In this document: positions 6,482-13,865 of the stretch, in pieces
Numbering within the stretch: the first letter of the stretch is position 1
Layout of the letters: the number at the start of each line of letters is the position of its first letter
Assembly: GCA_964528565.1 (NCBI GenBank)
Contig: CAZGSP010000012.1
Coordinates: 1-16,474 of the forward strand
DNA from: UBA10133 sp964528565
GTDB taxonomy: Bacteria > Patescibacteriota > Microgenomatia > UBA1400 > MFAQ01
DNA length: 16,474 nt
Direction of reading: 5' to 3'
The notes under the pieces: model-generated
Told to the model about the DNA's origin: nothing
What the model saw: only the letters and a program-made list of their open reading frames with translations
The model's database searches: none
Program-made: the position numbers and the translations under genes

Positions 6482-7363
6482 CTAAAGCCCAAAGACCGAT
6501 AGCGGTGCACTGCCAATTCTGATTCTGGGCAGTGATAGTCTCTGTTTTTCACACATAATTCTTCCGCGTACCGTCGTAAAGGCCAGTTTGTATCCCGACT
6601 CGATCAGAATTTTTTCGGCAAAAGTTGTGTCTATCCCGTAAGGATAGACAAAGGTTTTTGGTTCACCCAATCCTTTTTCGGCGAGCTGTCCGTCGGCCGT
6701 CGAGATCTCGTACATGACCGCGTCCCGGCTCGCCCCCACGTTTTTGTGTGACCAGGTATGATTCCCAAAGGTAATGAGACCGGAAGACTTCATCTCGTCT
6801 ATCTTTGCCCATGTCAGGTACCCAAAGTTCTCCATTAAACCGGTGGGAATATATATTGTGGCTTTTATCTCCATCTCTCTCATGATCGGGAACGCCTCGT
6901 CTCCAATATCTACATATCCGTCGTCAAAGGTGATCATGACCGGCTTGGCGGGTAAAGCCTTTCCGGAGTCAAAGAACTCGATCAGGTCGGTGGGGGAGAC
7001 CGTCGTATAGCCTTTTTCCTTCAAATAAGCCATTTGTTCCTTAAACGTCTCCGGTGGTACGTTGAGCCCCGTTCTCTTATACAGACTCGCACTTTCCGAA
7101 GACTCCACATGGTGATACATCAAAACCGGTAAATTCGTACACGGACCGTAGAGTTTGTTCATCTCGGAGAAAGTAAGTGGTCTTGGGGTAGGGGAAGGCG
7201 TCGGAGTAGCGCTGGGGCTGGCTGTCGGCACGGCTTCCGGGACTATTTCCTCCGGTACCGGTTTCGTATATGTAAAAAAGGCCTTTCCTATATATCCGAA
7301 AAACACCATGATCAGCATTAGCCCCACGATCATTTCCAGAACATTAATACTATTTTTTCTCAC
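6482..7363 (-). CDS. Membrane-anchored polysaccharide deacetylase (NodB/CE4 family)
   Basis: A 293-residue cell-surface protein that should remove N- or O-acetyl groups from peptidoglycan or another glycan. Residues 9-30 form an uncleaved signal anchor. Residues 38-62 are a Pro/Thr/Ser linker likely to span the wall. The NodB domain starts at NLPVLMYHHV (78) and has TFDDGY (145-150, catalytic base and metal Asp), the metal histidines in NHTWSH (H202, H206), and YPYG (240-243). The final SLPRIRI is typical of these enzymes. The start is GTG 7363: TATAAT (7374-7369) on the minus strand ends 5 nt before it, so the message is predicted to be leaderless, and no other start keeps the anchor intact. 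It is divergent from another anchored protein with only 24 nt between them. Confidence 0.92.
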   Translation of the reverse strand: MRKNSINVLEMIVGLMLIMVFFGYIGKAFFTYTKPVPEEIVPEAVPTASPSATPTPSPTPRPLTFSEMNKLYGPCTNLPVLMYHHVESSESASLYKRTGLNVPPETFKEQMAYLKEKGYTTVSPTDLIEFFDSGKALPAKPVMITFDDGYVDIGDEAFPIMREMEIKATIYIPTGLMENFGYLTWAKIDEMKSSGLITFGNHTWSHKNVGASRDAVMYEISTADGQLAEKGLGEPKTFVYPYGIDTTFAEKILIESGYKLAFTTVRGRIMCEKQRLSLPRIRIGSAPLSVFGL

Positions 7364-7368
7364 AAGAC

Positions 7369-7376
7369 ATTATAAT
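7369..7376. promoter_or_regulatory. Shared palindromic -10 element ATTATAAT
   Basis: The 8-bp palindrome reads TATAAT on both strands (7371-7376 on plus, 7374-7369 on minus). It lies 5 nt before the deacetylase GTG and 11 nt before the ATG at 7388. On the minus strand a weak -35 TTGGTT (7397-7392) has a 17-nt spacer; no good -35 is seen on plus. The two divergent transcription units may compete for one melting site. Confidence 0.5.
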
Positions 7377-7387
7377 TGCTCATACCC

Positions 7388-7843
7388 ATGAAACCAAAGA
7401 TGTTTTATTATGCTTTTCTTACTGTAGCCGTATTTTTTCTGTTGGTGTACTACAACTATCAAAAAGCACAACTGGCCCTGAAAGAGACTCGACCCTCTCC
7501 GCTTTCGGTCGAGCTGGTTTCTTACCCCGAGTCTATTACTGTCGGAGGCCGGGGGTCTTTCTTCTGGCACGTTCAATCCAGTCCCGATCTGTCAACTTCA
7601 TTTTCCACCATCTACTGGGGTATAGAGTCCAGCTCCGGTGCTTTGACAAAAATAGACTCACCCCAAGCCGTCGGTTACCCTCGTTTTCAGTCGGATTTTA
7701 CCAATGGAAGATACGGCCTCCCGAACGACTTTGATTTGAGGATCAGCTTTGATAAACTTGGTCGGATATTCTTCCGGGCATATGCCAAGGTAGGAGACGA
7801 TCATCTTTGGTCGGAAGAAAGGAGTTTTGAAGTAGTCAAATAA
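7388..7843 (+). CDS. Membrane-anchored extracytoplasmic protein, unknown function
   Basis: 151 residues: a basic start, one N-terminal transmembrane segment (about residues 5-20) and an exported domain rich in alternating beta pattern, aromatic residues and serine (for example SVELVSYPESITVGGRGSFFWHV). This suggests an immunoglobulin-like or similar beta-sandwich, which is inference from residue pattern. There is no lipobox cysteine despite lgt nearby. ATG 7388 is preferred over an upstream TTG (7376) because the TTG overlaps the -10 box. It is divergent from the deacetylase, so both may act at the cell surface. The 33-residue peptide gene follows after one base. Confidence 0.7.
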   Translation: MKPKMFYYAFLTVAVFFLLVYYNYQKAQLALKETRPSPLSVELVSYPESITVGGRGSFFWHVQSSPDLSTSFSTIYWGIESSSGALTKIDSPQAVGYPRFQSDFTNGRYGLPNDFDLRISFDKLGRIFFRAYAKVGDDHLWSEERSFEVVK

Positions 7844-7844
7844 T

Positions 7845-7946
7845 ATGTCGCCAAAGCAAAAATTTTCGATCTCGTTTTTTTTCATTATCACCGGTCTCAC
7901 CATACTGGCGACCATTCTAATGGGGCTTAGATTTCTCGCCAATTGA
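7845..7946 (+). CDS. 33-residue single-span membrane peptide
   Basis: ATG 7845 follows the stop of the preceding gene (7841-7843) by one base and reads 33 codons to TGA 7944-7946. The product begins MSPKQKF, has a hydrophobic helix of about 20 residues (SISFFFIITGLTILATILMG) and ends LRFLAN, the pattern of a small single-span membrane protein. There is only a weak purine-rich ribosome site upstream, so translational coupling is likely. It could be a chance reading frame; its tight position and clean membrane signature favour a gene. It ends 29 nt before the lon -10 box. Confidence 0.45.
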   Translation: MSPKQKFSISFFFIITGLTILATILMGLRFLAN

Positions 7947-7974
7947 TGAGTTAGCAATTTATCGTTCTATCTGC

Positions 7975-7980
7975 TAAAAT
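7975..7980 (+). promoter_or_regulatory. Extended -10 promoter of lon
   Basis: TGCTAAAAT (TG at 7972-7973, box 7975-7980), with a weak -35 TTAGCA (7951-7956) 18 nt upstream. The box ends 8 nt before the lon ATG, so the mRNA has almost no leader. No CIRCE-like heat-shock repeat is visible. Confidence 0.6.
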
Positions 7981-7988
7981 CTTTAACT

Positions 7989-10349
7989 ATGGCCGAAAAC
8001 GTAGTAAAAAACGACTTATCCCAAACCAGCCTAGTGCCCTTTATCGGACTCCGGGAGGGAGTTATTTTTCCCGATACCGAAGCAGTCCTCACTTTCGGGC
8101 GTCCCGCCTCGATCTCCGGTATTAGCGAAGCTTTTGCTAACGATCAGGAAGTCTGTTTCGCCTCTCAGAAAGACCCCAAAGCCACAGCCGAGAGCCGTGA
8201 AGATTATTACGCTATCGGTACCGTCTGCAGGATCACCAAGACACTTCCGGTAAACGATGAGCTTCATGCCATCGTCAAGGGTCTCTTTCGAGTCAACATT
8301 AGTGAGCTGGAAAGCCGTGAAGGTCGCATGTGGGCCGTCGTCGAAAACATTGAGGAGTCCGTAGAAGTCTCACCGGAAGTCATCGCCTTGGGTAATCGAG
8401 CCGTGGCGGAAATAAAAAGAGCGCAGGACTTGGGGAAGACCAATATTGATCCCGGCATTCTATCCAAGATCCTCGGCAGTGCCGATCCCTCTCTTATAGC
8501 GAATCAGATTTCCGCCGTCCTCGAAATAAAAAACGACGAAAAACAAAGACTCTTGGAGGACAATTCTACCGAGAGCCGCTTGAACTTTATCTGTAAACGT
8601 CTCAACGAAGAGATCAAAATACTGGAGCTTGAAAAGAAGATCGAAAACAAGACCCAGAAACGTTTTGACGAAAGCATGAAAGAAGCGGTCTTGAGAGAGA
8701 GGATGAGGGCTATTCAAAAAGAGTTGGGTGAGGGCGGTGAAGAAGAGGAAATAGGCGAACTAAAAGGCAAGCTCAAAAAAGCCAAGCTTCCAAAGGAAAT
8801 CAATGCCAAAGTAGCCAAAGAACTCGACCGTCTGGCCAAGCTATCGATCCACAATCCGGAAACTTCCTATCTTAGAACCTGGGTCGAAACCGTTCTGGAA
8901 CTTCCTTGGGGAGAGTTTACCAAAAGCAGTTACTCCCTATCCAAAGCCGAAAAAATCTTAAATCAGGATCACTATGGTCTGGAAAAAGTCAAAGAAAGAA
9001 TCCTGGAATACATCGCAGTTCTAAAGTTGAAGTCCGATCAGGTAAAAGCTACCAAGAAGCACTCCTCCGTCCCGCCGACTATTCTTTGTTTTGTCGGACC
9101 TCCGGGTGTCGGGAAAACCTCCGTCGGTCGGTCTATCGCGAAGGCGATTGGCCGCAAATTCGTCAAGATGTCTTTGGGTGGAGTCAAGGATGAAGCGGAA
9201 ATTCGTGGCCATCGCCGGACTTATGTAGGAGCCATGCCCGGTCGTATCGTCCAGTCTATCAAGGATAGCGGAGTCAACAATCCGGTCTTCATGCTGGATG
9301 AAATAGATAAGATCGGGGCCGATTTTCGTGGTGACCCCAGCTCGGCGCTTCTTGAAGCCTTGGATCCGGAGCAAAACTATGCTTTCCAGGATCATTATCT
9401 GGATATTCCTTACGATCTGTCCCAAGTTCTCTTCATTACTACGGCCAATGTATTGGACACCATTCCACCGGCGCTTAGGGATCGTCTGGAAGTTATCGAG
9501 TTTTCCGGCTACACCGAAGAGGAGAAGTTTCATATCGCCAAAAAATACTTACTCAAGAAGCAGGCGGAGGTAAACGCTTTGGACTCAAAAGATATCGATC
9601 TAAGTTCCCCTATGCTTCGCTACATCGTCCGTTACTATACCCGGGAAGCCGGTGTCAGAAATCTGGAACGACAGATCGCTTCGATCATGCGCAAAGTTGC
9701 CAAAGTAAAGGCGTATGGCAAAGATCTCCCGATAGTCGTCACAAAGGAGCTGATTCATAAATATCTCGGTCCCATTATGTTTAGCCACACTCTGGCCGAA
9801 GATACCGACCAGGTTGGTCTGGTTACCGGCCTCGCCTATACCAAAGTCGGTGGAGATATCCTCTTTATCGAAGTGGCTCTCATGCCGGGTCAGGGGAAGG
9901 TGACTCTTACCGGTCAGCTCGGGGATGTTATGAAAGAATCGGCCAAAGCCGCCTACTCCTATGTCCGCTCTCACTGTCAGGAGCTCGGGATCAAAGCCGA
10001 AAAAATTGCCAAGTCCGATATTCATATCCATGTGCCGGAAGGCGCGGTTCCCAAAGACGGTCCCAGTGCGGGGCTGGCTATCACTACCGCAATCATCTCC
10101 GCCTTCACCAAGAAACCGGTTCCCAAAGATCTGGCGATGACGGGCGAGGTTACTCTTCGTGGCCGGGCCCTGGAAATCGGCGGAGTCAGAGAAAAGGTGG
10201 TCGCCGCCCATCGTGCCGGGATCAAGCAAGTGATCCTTCCCAAAGAAAACGAAAAGAACATGGTGGATCTACCCGACAAAGTCAAAAAAGATCTCAAATT
10301 TTTCTTCGCGAGGAGTATGGACGACGTCGTCAAGATCGTTTTCGGCTGA
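7989..10349 (+). CDS. lon: ATP-dependent Lon protease (LonA)
   Basis: A 786-residue soluble AAA+ serine protease that degrades misfolded and regulatory proteins as a hexamer, near the length of E. coli Lon (784). The N-terminal substrate domain begins VPFIGLREGVIFPD. A coiled-coil follows (about 200-270). The AAA+ module has Walker A GPPGVGKT (370-377) and Walker B VFMLDEIDK (about 430-438). The protease domain holds the catalytic Ser693 in PKDGPSAGLA and Lys736 in GGVREKVVAAHRAG; their 43-residue spacing equals that of E. coli Ser679/Lys722. There is no transmembrane insert, so it is LonA, not LonB. It has its own promoter, and its last 20 nt overlap the convergent lgt gene. Confidence 0.98.
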   Translation: MAENVVKNDLSQTSLVPFIGLREGVIFPDTEAVLTFGRPASISGISEAFANDQEVCFASQKDPKATAESREDYYAIGTVCRITKTLPVNDELHAIVKGLFRVNISELESREGRMWAVVENIEESVEVSPEVIALGNRAVAEIKRAQDLGKTNIDPGILSKILGSADPSLIANQISAVLEIKNDEKQRLLEDNSTESRLNFICKRLNEEIKILELEKKIENKTQKRFDESMKEAVLRERMRAIQKELGEGGEEEEIGELKGKLKKAKLPKEINAKVAKELDRLAKLSIHNPETSYLRTWVETVLELPWGEFTKSSYSLSKAEKILNQDHYGLEKVKERILEYIAVLKLKSDQVKATKKHSSVPPTILCFVGPPGVGKTSVGRSIAKAIGRKFVKMSLGGVKDEAEIRGHRRTYVGAMPGRIVQSIKDSGVNNPVFMLDEIDKIGADFRGDPSSALLEALDPEQNYAFQDHYLDIPYDLSQVLFITTANVLDTIPPALRDRLEVIEFSGYTEEEKFHIAKKYLLKKQAEVNALDSKDIDLSSPMLRYIVRYYTREAGVRNLERQIASIMRKVAKVKAYGKDLPIVVTKELIHKYLGPIMFSHTLAEDTDQVGLVTGLAYTKVGGDILFIEVALMPGQGKVTLTGQLGDVMKESAKAAYSYVRSHCQELGIKAEKIAKSDIHIHVPEGAVPKDGPSAGLAITTAIISAFTKKPVPKDLAMTGEVTLRGRALEIGGVREKVVAAHRAGIKQVILPKENEKNMVDLPDKVKKDLKFFFARSMDDVVKIVFG

Positions 10350-10995
10350 TCAAGAATCCAAATATCACTGCCACCAAACCGAAAATTATGGCGGTGGGAA
10401 ATCCTCCAATTGTCCAGATCACTTCGTCCGGCCTCAGTCTTTCGAGCAGGATACGGATCACTCCATAACCGATCAGATAAATTCCGAAGAGTTTTCCGGC
10501 AAATTTTTTATTCTTGTGGATCCTCCATAGCAATGCAAAGAGAAAGAGATTCAGCCCCGCTTCATAAGCAAAAAGAGGCTCCCCGTTTTTTCCGTAAAGT
10601 TCTCCGTTTACAAAGTTTCCCAGCCTGCCGATGGCTTGGGCTATCGGAGCGCCTATCGCGTAAGCCTCCAAAAGTCCCCACAGGTTTCTTTTTCTCAACA
10701 GGCTATAAAGAAAGATCCCCAGTCCTGCACCCATGATCGCTCCCCAGATCCCAAGCCCCCCTTCCCAAACAGCCCATACTTTCCCAAAATTATCCCGGTA
10801 ATAACGATCCCAAAAATCCACTACGTGGTAAAGTCTGGCTCCGGCGATTCCGAATCCCAAGGCCCAGACAAATGCCTCCTCAATTTCCTTCTTCATTTTC
10901 GGTCTGGCTATCAAAGCGGTTTCCAGTCCTACCCACACCCCAAGACCCAGTAGTACTCCATAAAAATGAAAGGTTAATCCAAACAAACTAAACAT
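10330..10995 (-). CDS. lgt: Prolipoprotein diacylglyceryl transferase
   Basis: A polytopic membrane enzyme that moves diacylglycerol from phosphatidylglycerol to the lipobox cysteine of prolipoproteins, the first step of lipoprotein maturation. The family signature GRLGNFVNGELYG is at 123-135, with GARLYHVVD (52-60) and the RxxxE pair (R181, E185). The segment WEGGLGIWGA (77-86) has Trp84 where E. coli Lgt has its conserved His103; other bacteria also vary there. At 221 residues it is shorter than E. coli Lgt (291), mainly in the loops. The ATG at 10995 lies inside the end of proS (8-nt overlap), so the two are one operon. No protein in this window has an obvious lipobox. Confidence 0.92.
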   Translation of the reverse strand: MFSLFGLTFHFYGVLLGLGVWVGLETALIARPKMKKEIEEAFVWALGFGIAGARLYHVVDFWDRYYRDNFGKVWAVWEGGLGIWGAIMGAGLGIFLYSLLRKRNLWGLLEAYAIGAPIAQAIGRLGNFVNGELYGKNGEPLFAYEAGLNLFLFALLWRIHKNKKFAGKLFGIYLIGYGVIRILLERLRPDEVIWTIGGFPTAIIFGLVAVIFGFLISRKRS

Positions 10996-12229
10996 TTTTC
11001 AGAAAATCCGGAATTTGTTCTATCGAAATTATTTTCCCTTCGGACTCCTGTCTCAGTTTAACTTCCACTCCGCCCTGATCCAGACTTCTTTGCGAAATCA
11101 CCATTCGCACCGGACATCCGATCAGGTCGGCGTCGGCGAATTTTTCCCCCGCCGTGACGTCTTCCCGGTCATCCCACAATACCTCAAATCCTTTACTGGT
11201 TAGAGTTTCATAGATTTCGCCGGCCTTTTCCGGCTGTCTTAGATCGACCAGGTGAGTTTGGAATGGGGCCACACTCGAGGGCCAGATAATACCCTTATCG
11301 TCGTGAAATTTCTCTACGATCACCCCCATGGTCCGGCTGATGCCGATCCCGTAACACCCCATGATCGGGAAAAAGTTCTCTCCATTTTTTCCGGGAACAC
11401 TCATTTCAAAAGCCTCGGAATATTTTTTACCCAGATCAAACACGTTTCCGACCTCCGCCGCTTTAGCCGACTTCAGCTGTTCCTTTTTGCATTTCGGACA
11501 CGTCTCTCCCTCTTTAAAAGTTGAGATGTCGTCAATATTCACACAGTAGTCGCAGTTATCACAATACAAAATACGAGCCTCTCCGGCCTCCGTCAGTACT
11601 TCAAATTCATAAGAAACTTTTTTGGTAAATGCTCCTCCGGAAGCTTCGGTCACTTTGGCGACTAGTCCCAGTCTTTGAAATATCTTTAAGTATGCCTTTT
11701 TGACTTTCTCGTAATAGATATCAAAATCTTCTTGAGTTTCATGCCAGGAATACATATCTTTCATCAAAAACTCTCTTCCTCTCAGGATTCCCGACTTCAC
11801 CCGTAGCTCATCCCGAAACTTCCATTGTATGTGATAGGTAGCTCTCGGTAGATCCTTGGGAGAATGGATAAACTCCTTCATCAGAGGAGTTACCACCTCT
11901 TCTTGTGACTGGCCCAGCGCATACTCTTTTTCCGTTCTGCTTTGCAGTTTAAAAAGCACATCGATCGAGTCCCATCCTCCTGATTTTTTCCATATTTCCG
12001 AAGGGTGGAGCATAGGCATCAAAATTTCTTCACCGCCTACGGCATCCATTTCTTCTCTTACTATTTGACTAATCTTTCTCAAAACTTTAAGACCCAAAGG
12101 GAGATAAGTGTAAACACCGGCCATCAGTTGACGGACATATCCGGCCTGGACCAGAAGCTGATAATTTACCGAATCGGCTTCTTTCGAAACCATTTTAATG
12201 GGTTTAGCACTCATTCCGGACATTTTCAT
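10988..12229 (-). CDS. proS: Prolyl-tRNA synthetase lacking the editing insertion
   Basis: A class II synthetase that charges tRNA-Pro. It has 413 residues against about 570 for the E. coli type. Motif 1 surrounds LPLGLKVLRKI (43-53), motif 2 is KFRDELRVKSGILRGREFLMKD, split here as residues 137-158, motif 3 is GCYGIGISRTMG (291-302), and the anticodon-binding domain runs from about 320. The roughly 180-residue INS domain that clears Ala-tRNA-Pro is missing. In its place is a short loop with a cysteine cluster C223-x2-C-x2-C229 and C244-x2-C247 that looks able to bind zinc. The ATG at 12229 is 6 nt after TGCTAAAAT, a predicted leaderless start; a second ATG two codons on (MSGMS) is possible. 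lgt is downstream in the same operon. Confidence 0.96.
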   Translation of the reverse strand: MKMSGMSAKPIKMVSKEADSVNYQLLVQAGYVRQLMAGVYTYLPLGLKVLRKISQIVREEMDAVGGEEILMPMLHPSEIWKKSGGWDSIDVLFKLQSRTEKEYALGQSQEEVVTPLMKEFIHSPKDLPRATYHIQWKFRDELRVKSGILRGREFLMKDMYSWHETQEDFDIYYEKVKKAYLKIFQRLGLVAKVTEASGGAFTKKVSYEFEVLTEAGEARILYCDNCDYCVNIDDISTFKEGETCPKCKKEQLKSAKAAEVGNVFDLGKKYSEAFEMSVPGKNGENFFPIMGCYGIGISRTMGVIVEKFHDDKGIIWPSSVAPFQTHLVDLRQPEKAGEIYETLTSKGFEVLWDDREDVTAGEKFADADLIGCPVRMVISQRSLDQGGVEVKLRQESEGKIISIEQIPDFLKNV

Positions 12230-12235
12230 AGCCTA

Positions 12236-12241
12236 ATTTTA
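12236..12241 (-). promoter_or_regulatory. Extended -10 promoter of proS-lgt
   Basis: TGCTAAAAT on the minus strand (TG at 12244-12243, box 12241-12236), the same 9-mer as at lon. It ends 6 nt before the ATG, so transcription should start at the A of the start codon. Confidence 0.6.
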
Positions 12242-12265
12242 GCATCTTTGGTCTTCCTGACCTGA

Positions 12266-12271
12266 TATATT
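12266..12271 (+). promoter_or_regulatory. Extended -10 promoter of the ATP-cone nuclease gene
   Basis: TGATATATT (TG at 12263-12264, box 12266-12271) ends 6 nt before the GTG at 12278, which predicts a leaderless GTG message. It shares a 48-nt divergent region with the proS promoter. Confidence 0.55.
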
Positions 12272-12277
12272 AAAGTA

Positions 12278-13129
12278 GTGATCACTCTCAGTCCCATTAC
12301 CGTTACCAAAGCTTCCGGTGAACAACAGCATTTCGACGAATCAAAACTGGCAAAATCCCTGGCTACCTCCGGCGTTTCCGTCGACGTTGCATCACAAACT
12401 GTCGATTATCTCAAACGCCATCTGAGAACCGGTATCACCACCAAAGATATTCACGAACATGTTTCGAGCTTTCTAAAAGAAAACGCTCCGGTCAATAACT
12501 ACTATAACTACGGTCTCAAGCGCGCCATCATGGACCTCGGCCCTTCCGGCCACCCTTTCGAGACCATCGTCTCCGACGTTTTAACCGGCTATGGCTACAA
12601 AACCGAAGTGGGAGTCATCGTTCTGGGAAAGTGTGTCACCCACGAGATCGATGTGGTGGCCAAAAAAGAAAACAAGCAATTTTTTATCGAATGCAAATTC
12701 CATAATAGCCCCGGAGTCAAAACCGATGTCCAGGTCGCTTTGTATACCTACGCGAGATACCTGGATATCAAGTCCGCCATGGAGCAGAGTCATGGCACGG
12801 ATATCGCGTACCACCCTTGGTTGGTCACCAATACCAAGGTTACCTCCGAAGTTTTGGATTATGCGGGTTGTGTGGGGTTGGAGCTTACCTCCTGGCTTTT
12901 CCCCAAAAATCATGGCATGGCGGATCTGATCATAGCTTCCGGCCTGCATCCGGTTACTCTGATATATCACTTACCGAGACACAAACTCAATCAGCTTCTC
13001 GAACGGGGAGTGGTTACTTGCGCGAGACTGAAAGCGGCCATTGAGGATCGGTCGGTGGCCGATCTTTTAAACCAAGAAGAAATTACAAGATCTCTACAGG
13101 ACATCAAGACACTTTGCAAAACACAATGA
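12278..13129 (+). CDS. ATP-cone / Mrr-like PD-(D/E)xK nuclease fusion
   Basis: 283 residues with two recognisable parts. Residues 5-85 form an ATP-cone (ITVTKASGEQQHFDESKLAKSL and TTKDIHEHV), the nucleotide-sensing domain of NrdR and ribonucleotide reductases. Residues 92-215 form a restriction-endonuclease-like fold: THEIDVVA (D125), FFIECKFH (E138, K140) and DVQVALYTYA supply the PD-(D/E)xK active site. The C-terminal part (LIYHLPRHKLNQLLERG) is helical and might bind DNA. I infer a nuclease whose activity responds to ATP or dATP; the target is unknown, and no methyltransferase is adjacent. The start is GTG behind an extended -10. Its TGA overlaps the ATG of the next, membrane-anchored protein. 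Confidence 0.85.
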   Translation: MITLSPITVTKASGEQQHFDESKLAKSLATSGVSVDVASQTVDYLKRHLRTGITTKDIHEHVSSFLKENAPVNNYYNYGLKRAIMDLGPSGHPFETIVSDVLTGYGYKTEVGVIVLGKCVTHEIDVVAKKENKQFFIECKFHNSPGVKTDVQVALYTYARYLDIKSAMEQSHGTDIAYHPWLVTNTKVTSEVLDYAGCVGLELTSWLFPKNHGMADLIIASGLHPVTLIYHLPRHKLNQLLERGVVTCARLKAAIEDRSVADLLNQEEITRSLQDIKTLCKTQ

Positions 13130-13494
13130 ACAATATATTTATACGAGTGCTCATTATTACCCTCGCTTTATTTGGAGTGTACAAAATGTTTCCTCAAATT
13201 TCCGGTCCGGTGGATTACTACGTAAAAAATCCCCGATTTCAAACGTCGGTTATCAAACCGGCGGTTGATCTGGCGAACAAAGCCCTGCCGGAAAAAATAC
13301 AAATCCCTACCCCCGGCATCATGGGTGTCTCCACAGAATACACAGCCCAGTCACCCATAAAAGCGATCACCGATGAGATAAGTAAACAAGCCGCCAGCGT
13401 GGCCGCTACCCTCCTCAAAGAATCCACCAAAGCCGTCTCCGATCAATTTTGTTCCTCCCTCCTCGAAAAGATAAAGACGGAATGCGGCCAATGA
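13126..13494 (+). CDS. Membrane-anchored protein of unknown function
   Basis: 122 residues with one N-terminal transmembrane segment (FIRVLIITLALFGVYKMF, about 4-21) and an exported remainder. That remainder has a proline-rich middle (ALPEKIQIPTPGIMGV), an amphipathic Ala/Lys-rich helix (about 75-105) and two cysteines (C109, C120) near the C-terminus that could form a disulfide. I do not recognise a family. ATG 13126 overlaps the TGA of the ATP-cone nuclease (ATGA), so translation is coupled; an in-frame TTG at 13114 would add four residues and is less likely. No terminator is visible before the convergent gene 28 nt downstream. Confidence 0.65.
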   Translation: MNNIFIRVLIITLALFGVYKMFPQISGPVDYYVKNPRFQTSVIKPAVDLANKALPEKIQIPTPGIMGVSTEYTAQSPIKAITDEISKQAASVAATLLKESTKAVSDQFCSSLLEKIKTECGQ

Positions 13495-13522
13495 AGAACT
13501 TTCTCTTGATTCCCTGAGTCCT

Positions 13523-13819
13523 TTATCCTATCGTTACCCCGATCATATCCAATTTCGGTAAATACCTCTTTATCTCGTTTCTAAACTTCTCAGCGAGATT
13601 CGCCGAGTAGGTAGCGTTCTGAGTATTTTCCATATGTCCGCAGAGTCTGTCTTCATAGACCCGGACGATCTCCATTATCTTTGCCCCTTCCTCATTAAAA
13701 TCCTCTTGCCACCTTCTCGGATCATTTTCGTATTTATCGTGCAGTTCCTGGAAAGCGTCAAATTCTTTCTCGTATTTTGTTACCATCTCTTCAAAAATTT
13801 CCTTAAATTTTGCAGCCAT
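13523..13819 (-). CDS. Small acidic helical protein, unknown
   Basis: 98 residues, predicted almost wholly alpha-helical and probably coiled-coil (MAAKFKEIFEEMVTKYEKEF and following), with one cysteine and many acidic and aromatic residues. No membrane segment or family is recognised. The frame is open back to 13858, but ATG 13819 is chosen because TGATAACAT, an extended -10 on the minus strand, lies between the two starts and ends 7 nt before 13819. It shares a 46-nt divergent region with the P-loop kinase-like gene. Confidence 0.6.
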   Translation of the reverse strand: MAAKFKEIFEEMVTKYEKEFDAFQELHDKYENDPRRWQEDFNEEGAKIMEIVRVYEDRLCGHMENTQNATYSANLAEKFRNEIKRYLPKLDMIGVTIG

Positions 13820-13826
13820 GGAAACT

Positions 13827-13832
13827 ATGTTA
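13827..13832 (-). promoter_or_regulatory. Extended -10 promoter of the 13523-13819 gene
   Basis: TGATAACAT on the minus strand (TG at 13835-13834, box 13832-13827), ending 7 nt before the chosen ATG, so the transcript is predicted to be leaderless. Confidence 0.5.
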
Positions 13833-13853
13833 TCAAAACTCTGCAAAAAAATG

Positions 13854-13859
13854 TACACT
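13854..13859 (+). promoter_or_regulatory. Putative -10 box of the P-loop kinase-like gene
   Basis: TACACT (13854-13859) ends 6 nt before the ATG at 13866, with TTATCA (13830-13835) as a weak -35 and an 18-nt spacer. No Shine-Dalgarno is seen. Confidence 0.4.
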
Positions 13860-13865
13860 TAGTTT

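Noticed and set aside
7388..7843. Lipoprotein substrate of Lgt
   Set aside because: The N-terminal hydrophobic segment has no cysteine in a lipobox context; it is a plain membrane anchor.
9600..10229. A 209-codon minus-strand frame inside lon (and a 170-codon one at 9021-9533)
   Set aside because: Both are shadows of the lon reading frame, which is intact with every catalytic residue in place.
12278..13129. Reading the ATP-cone protein as NrdR
   Set aside because: NrdR has an N-terminal zinc ribbon before the ATP-cone and is about 150 residues. Here there is no zinc ribbon, and a PD-(D/E)xK domain follows.
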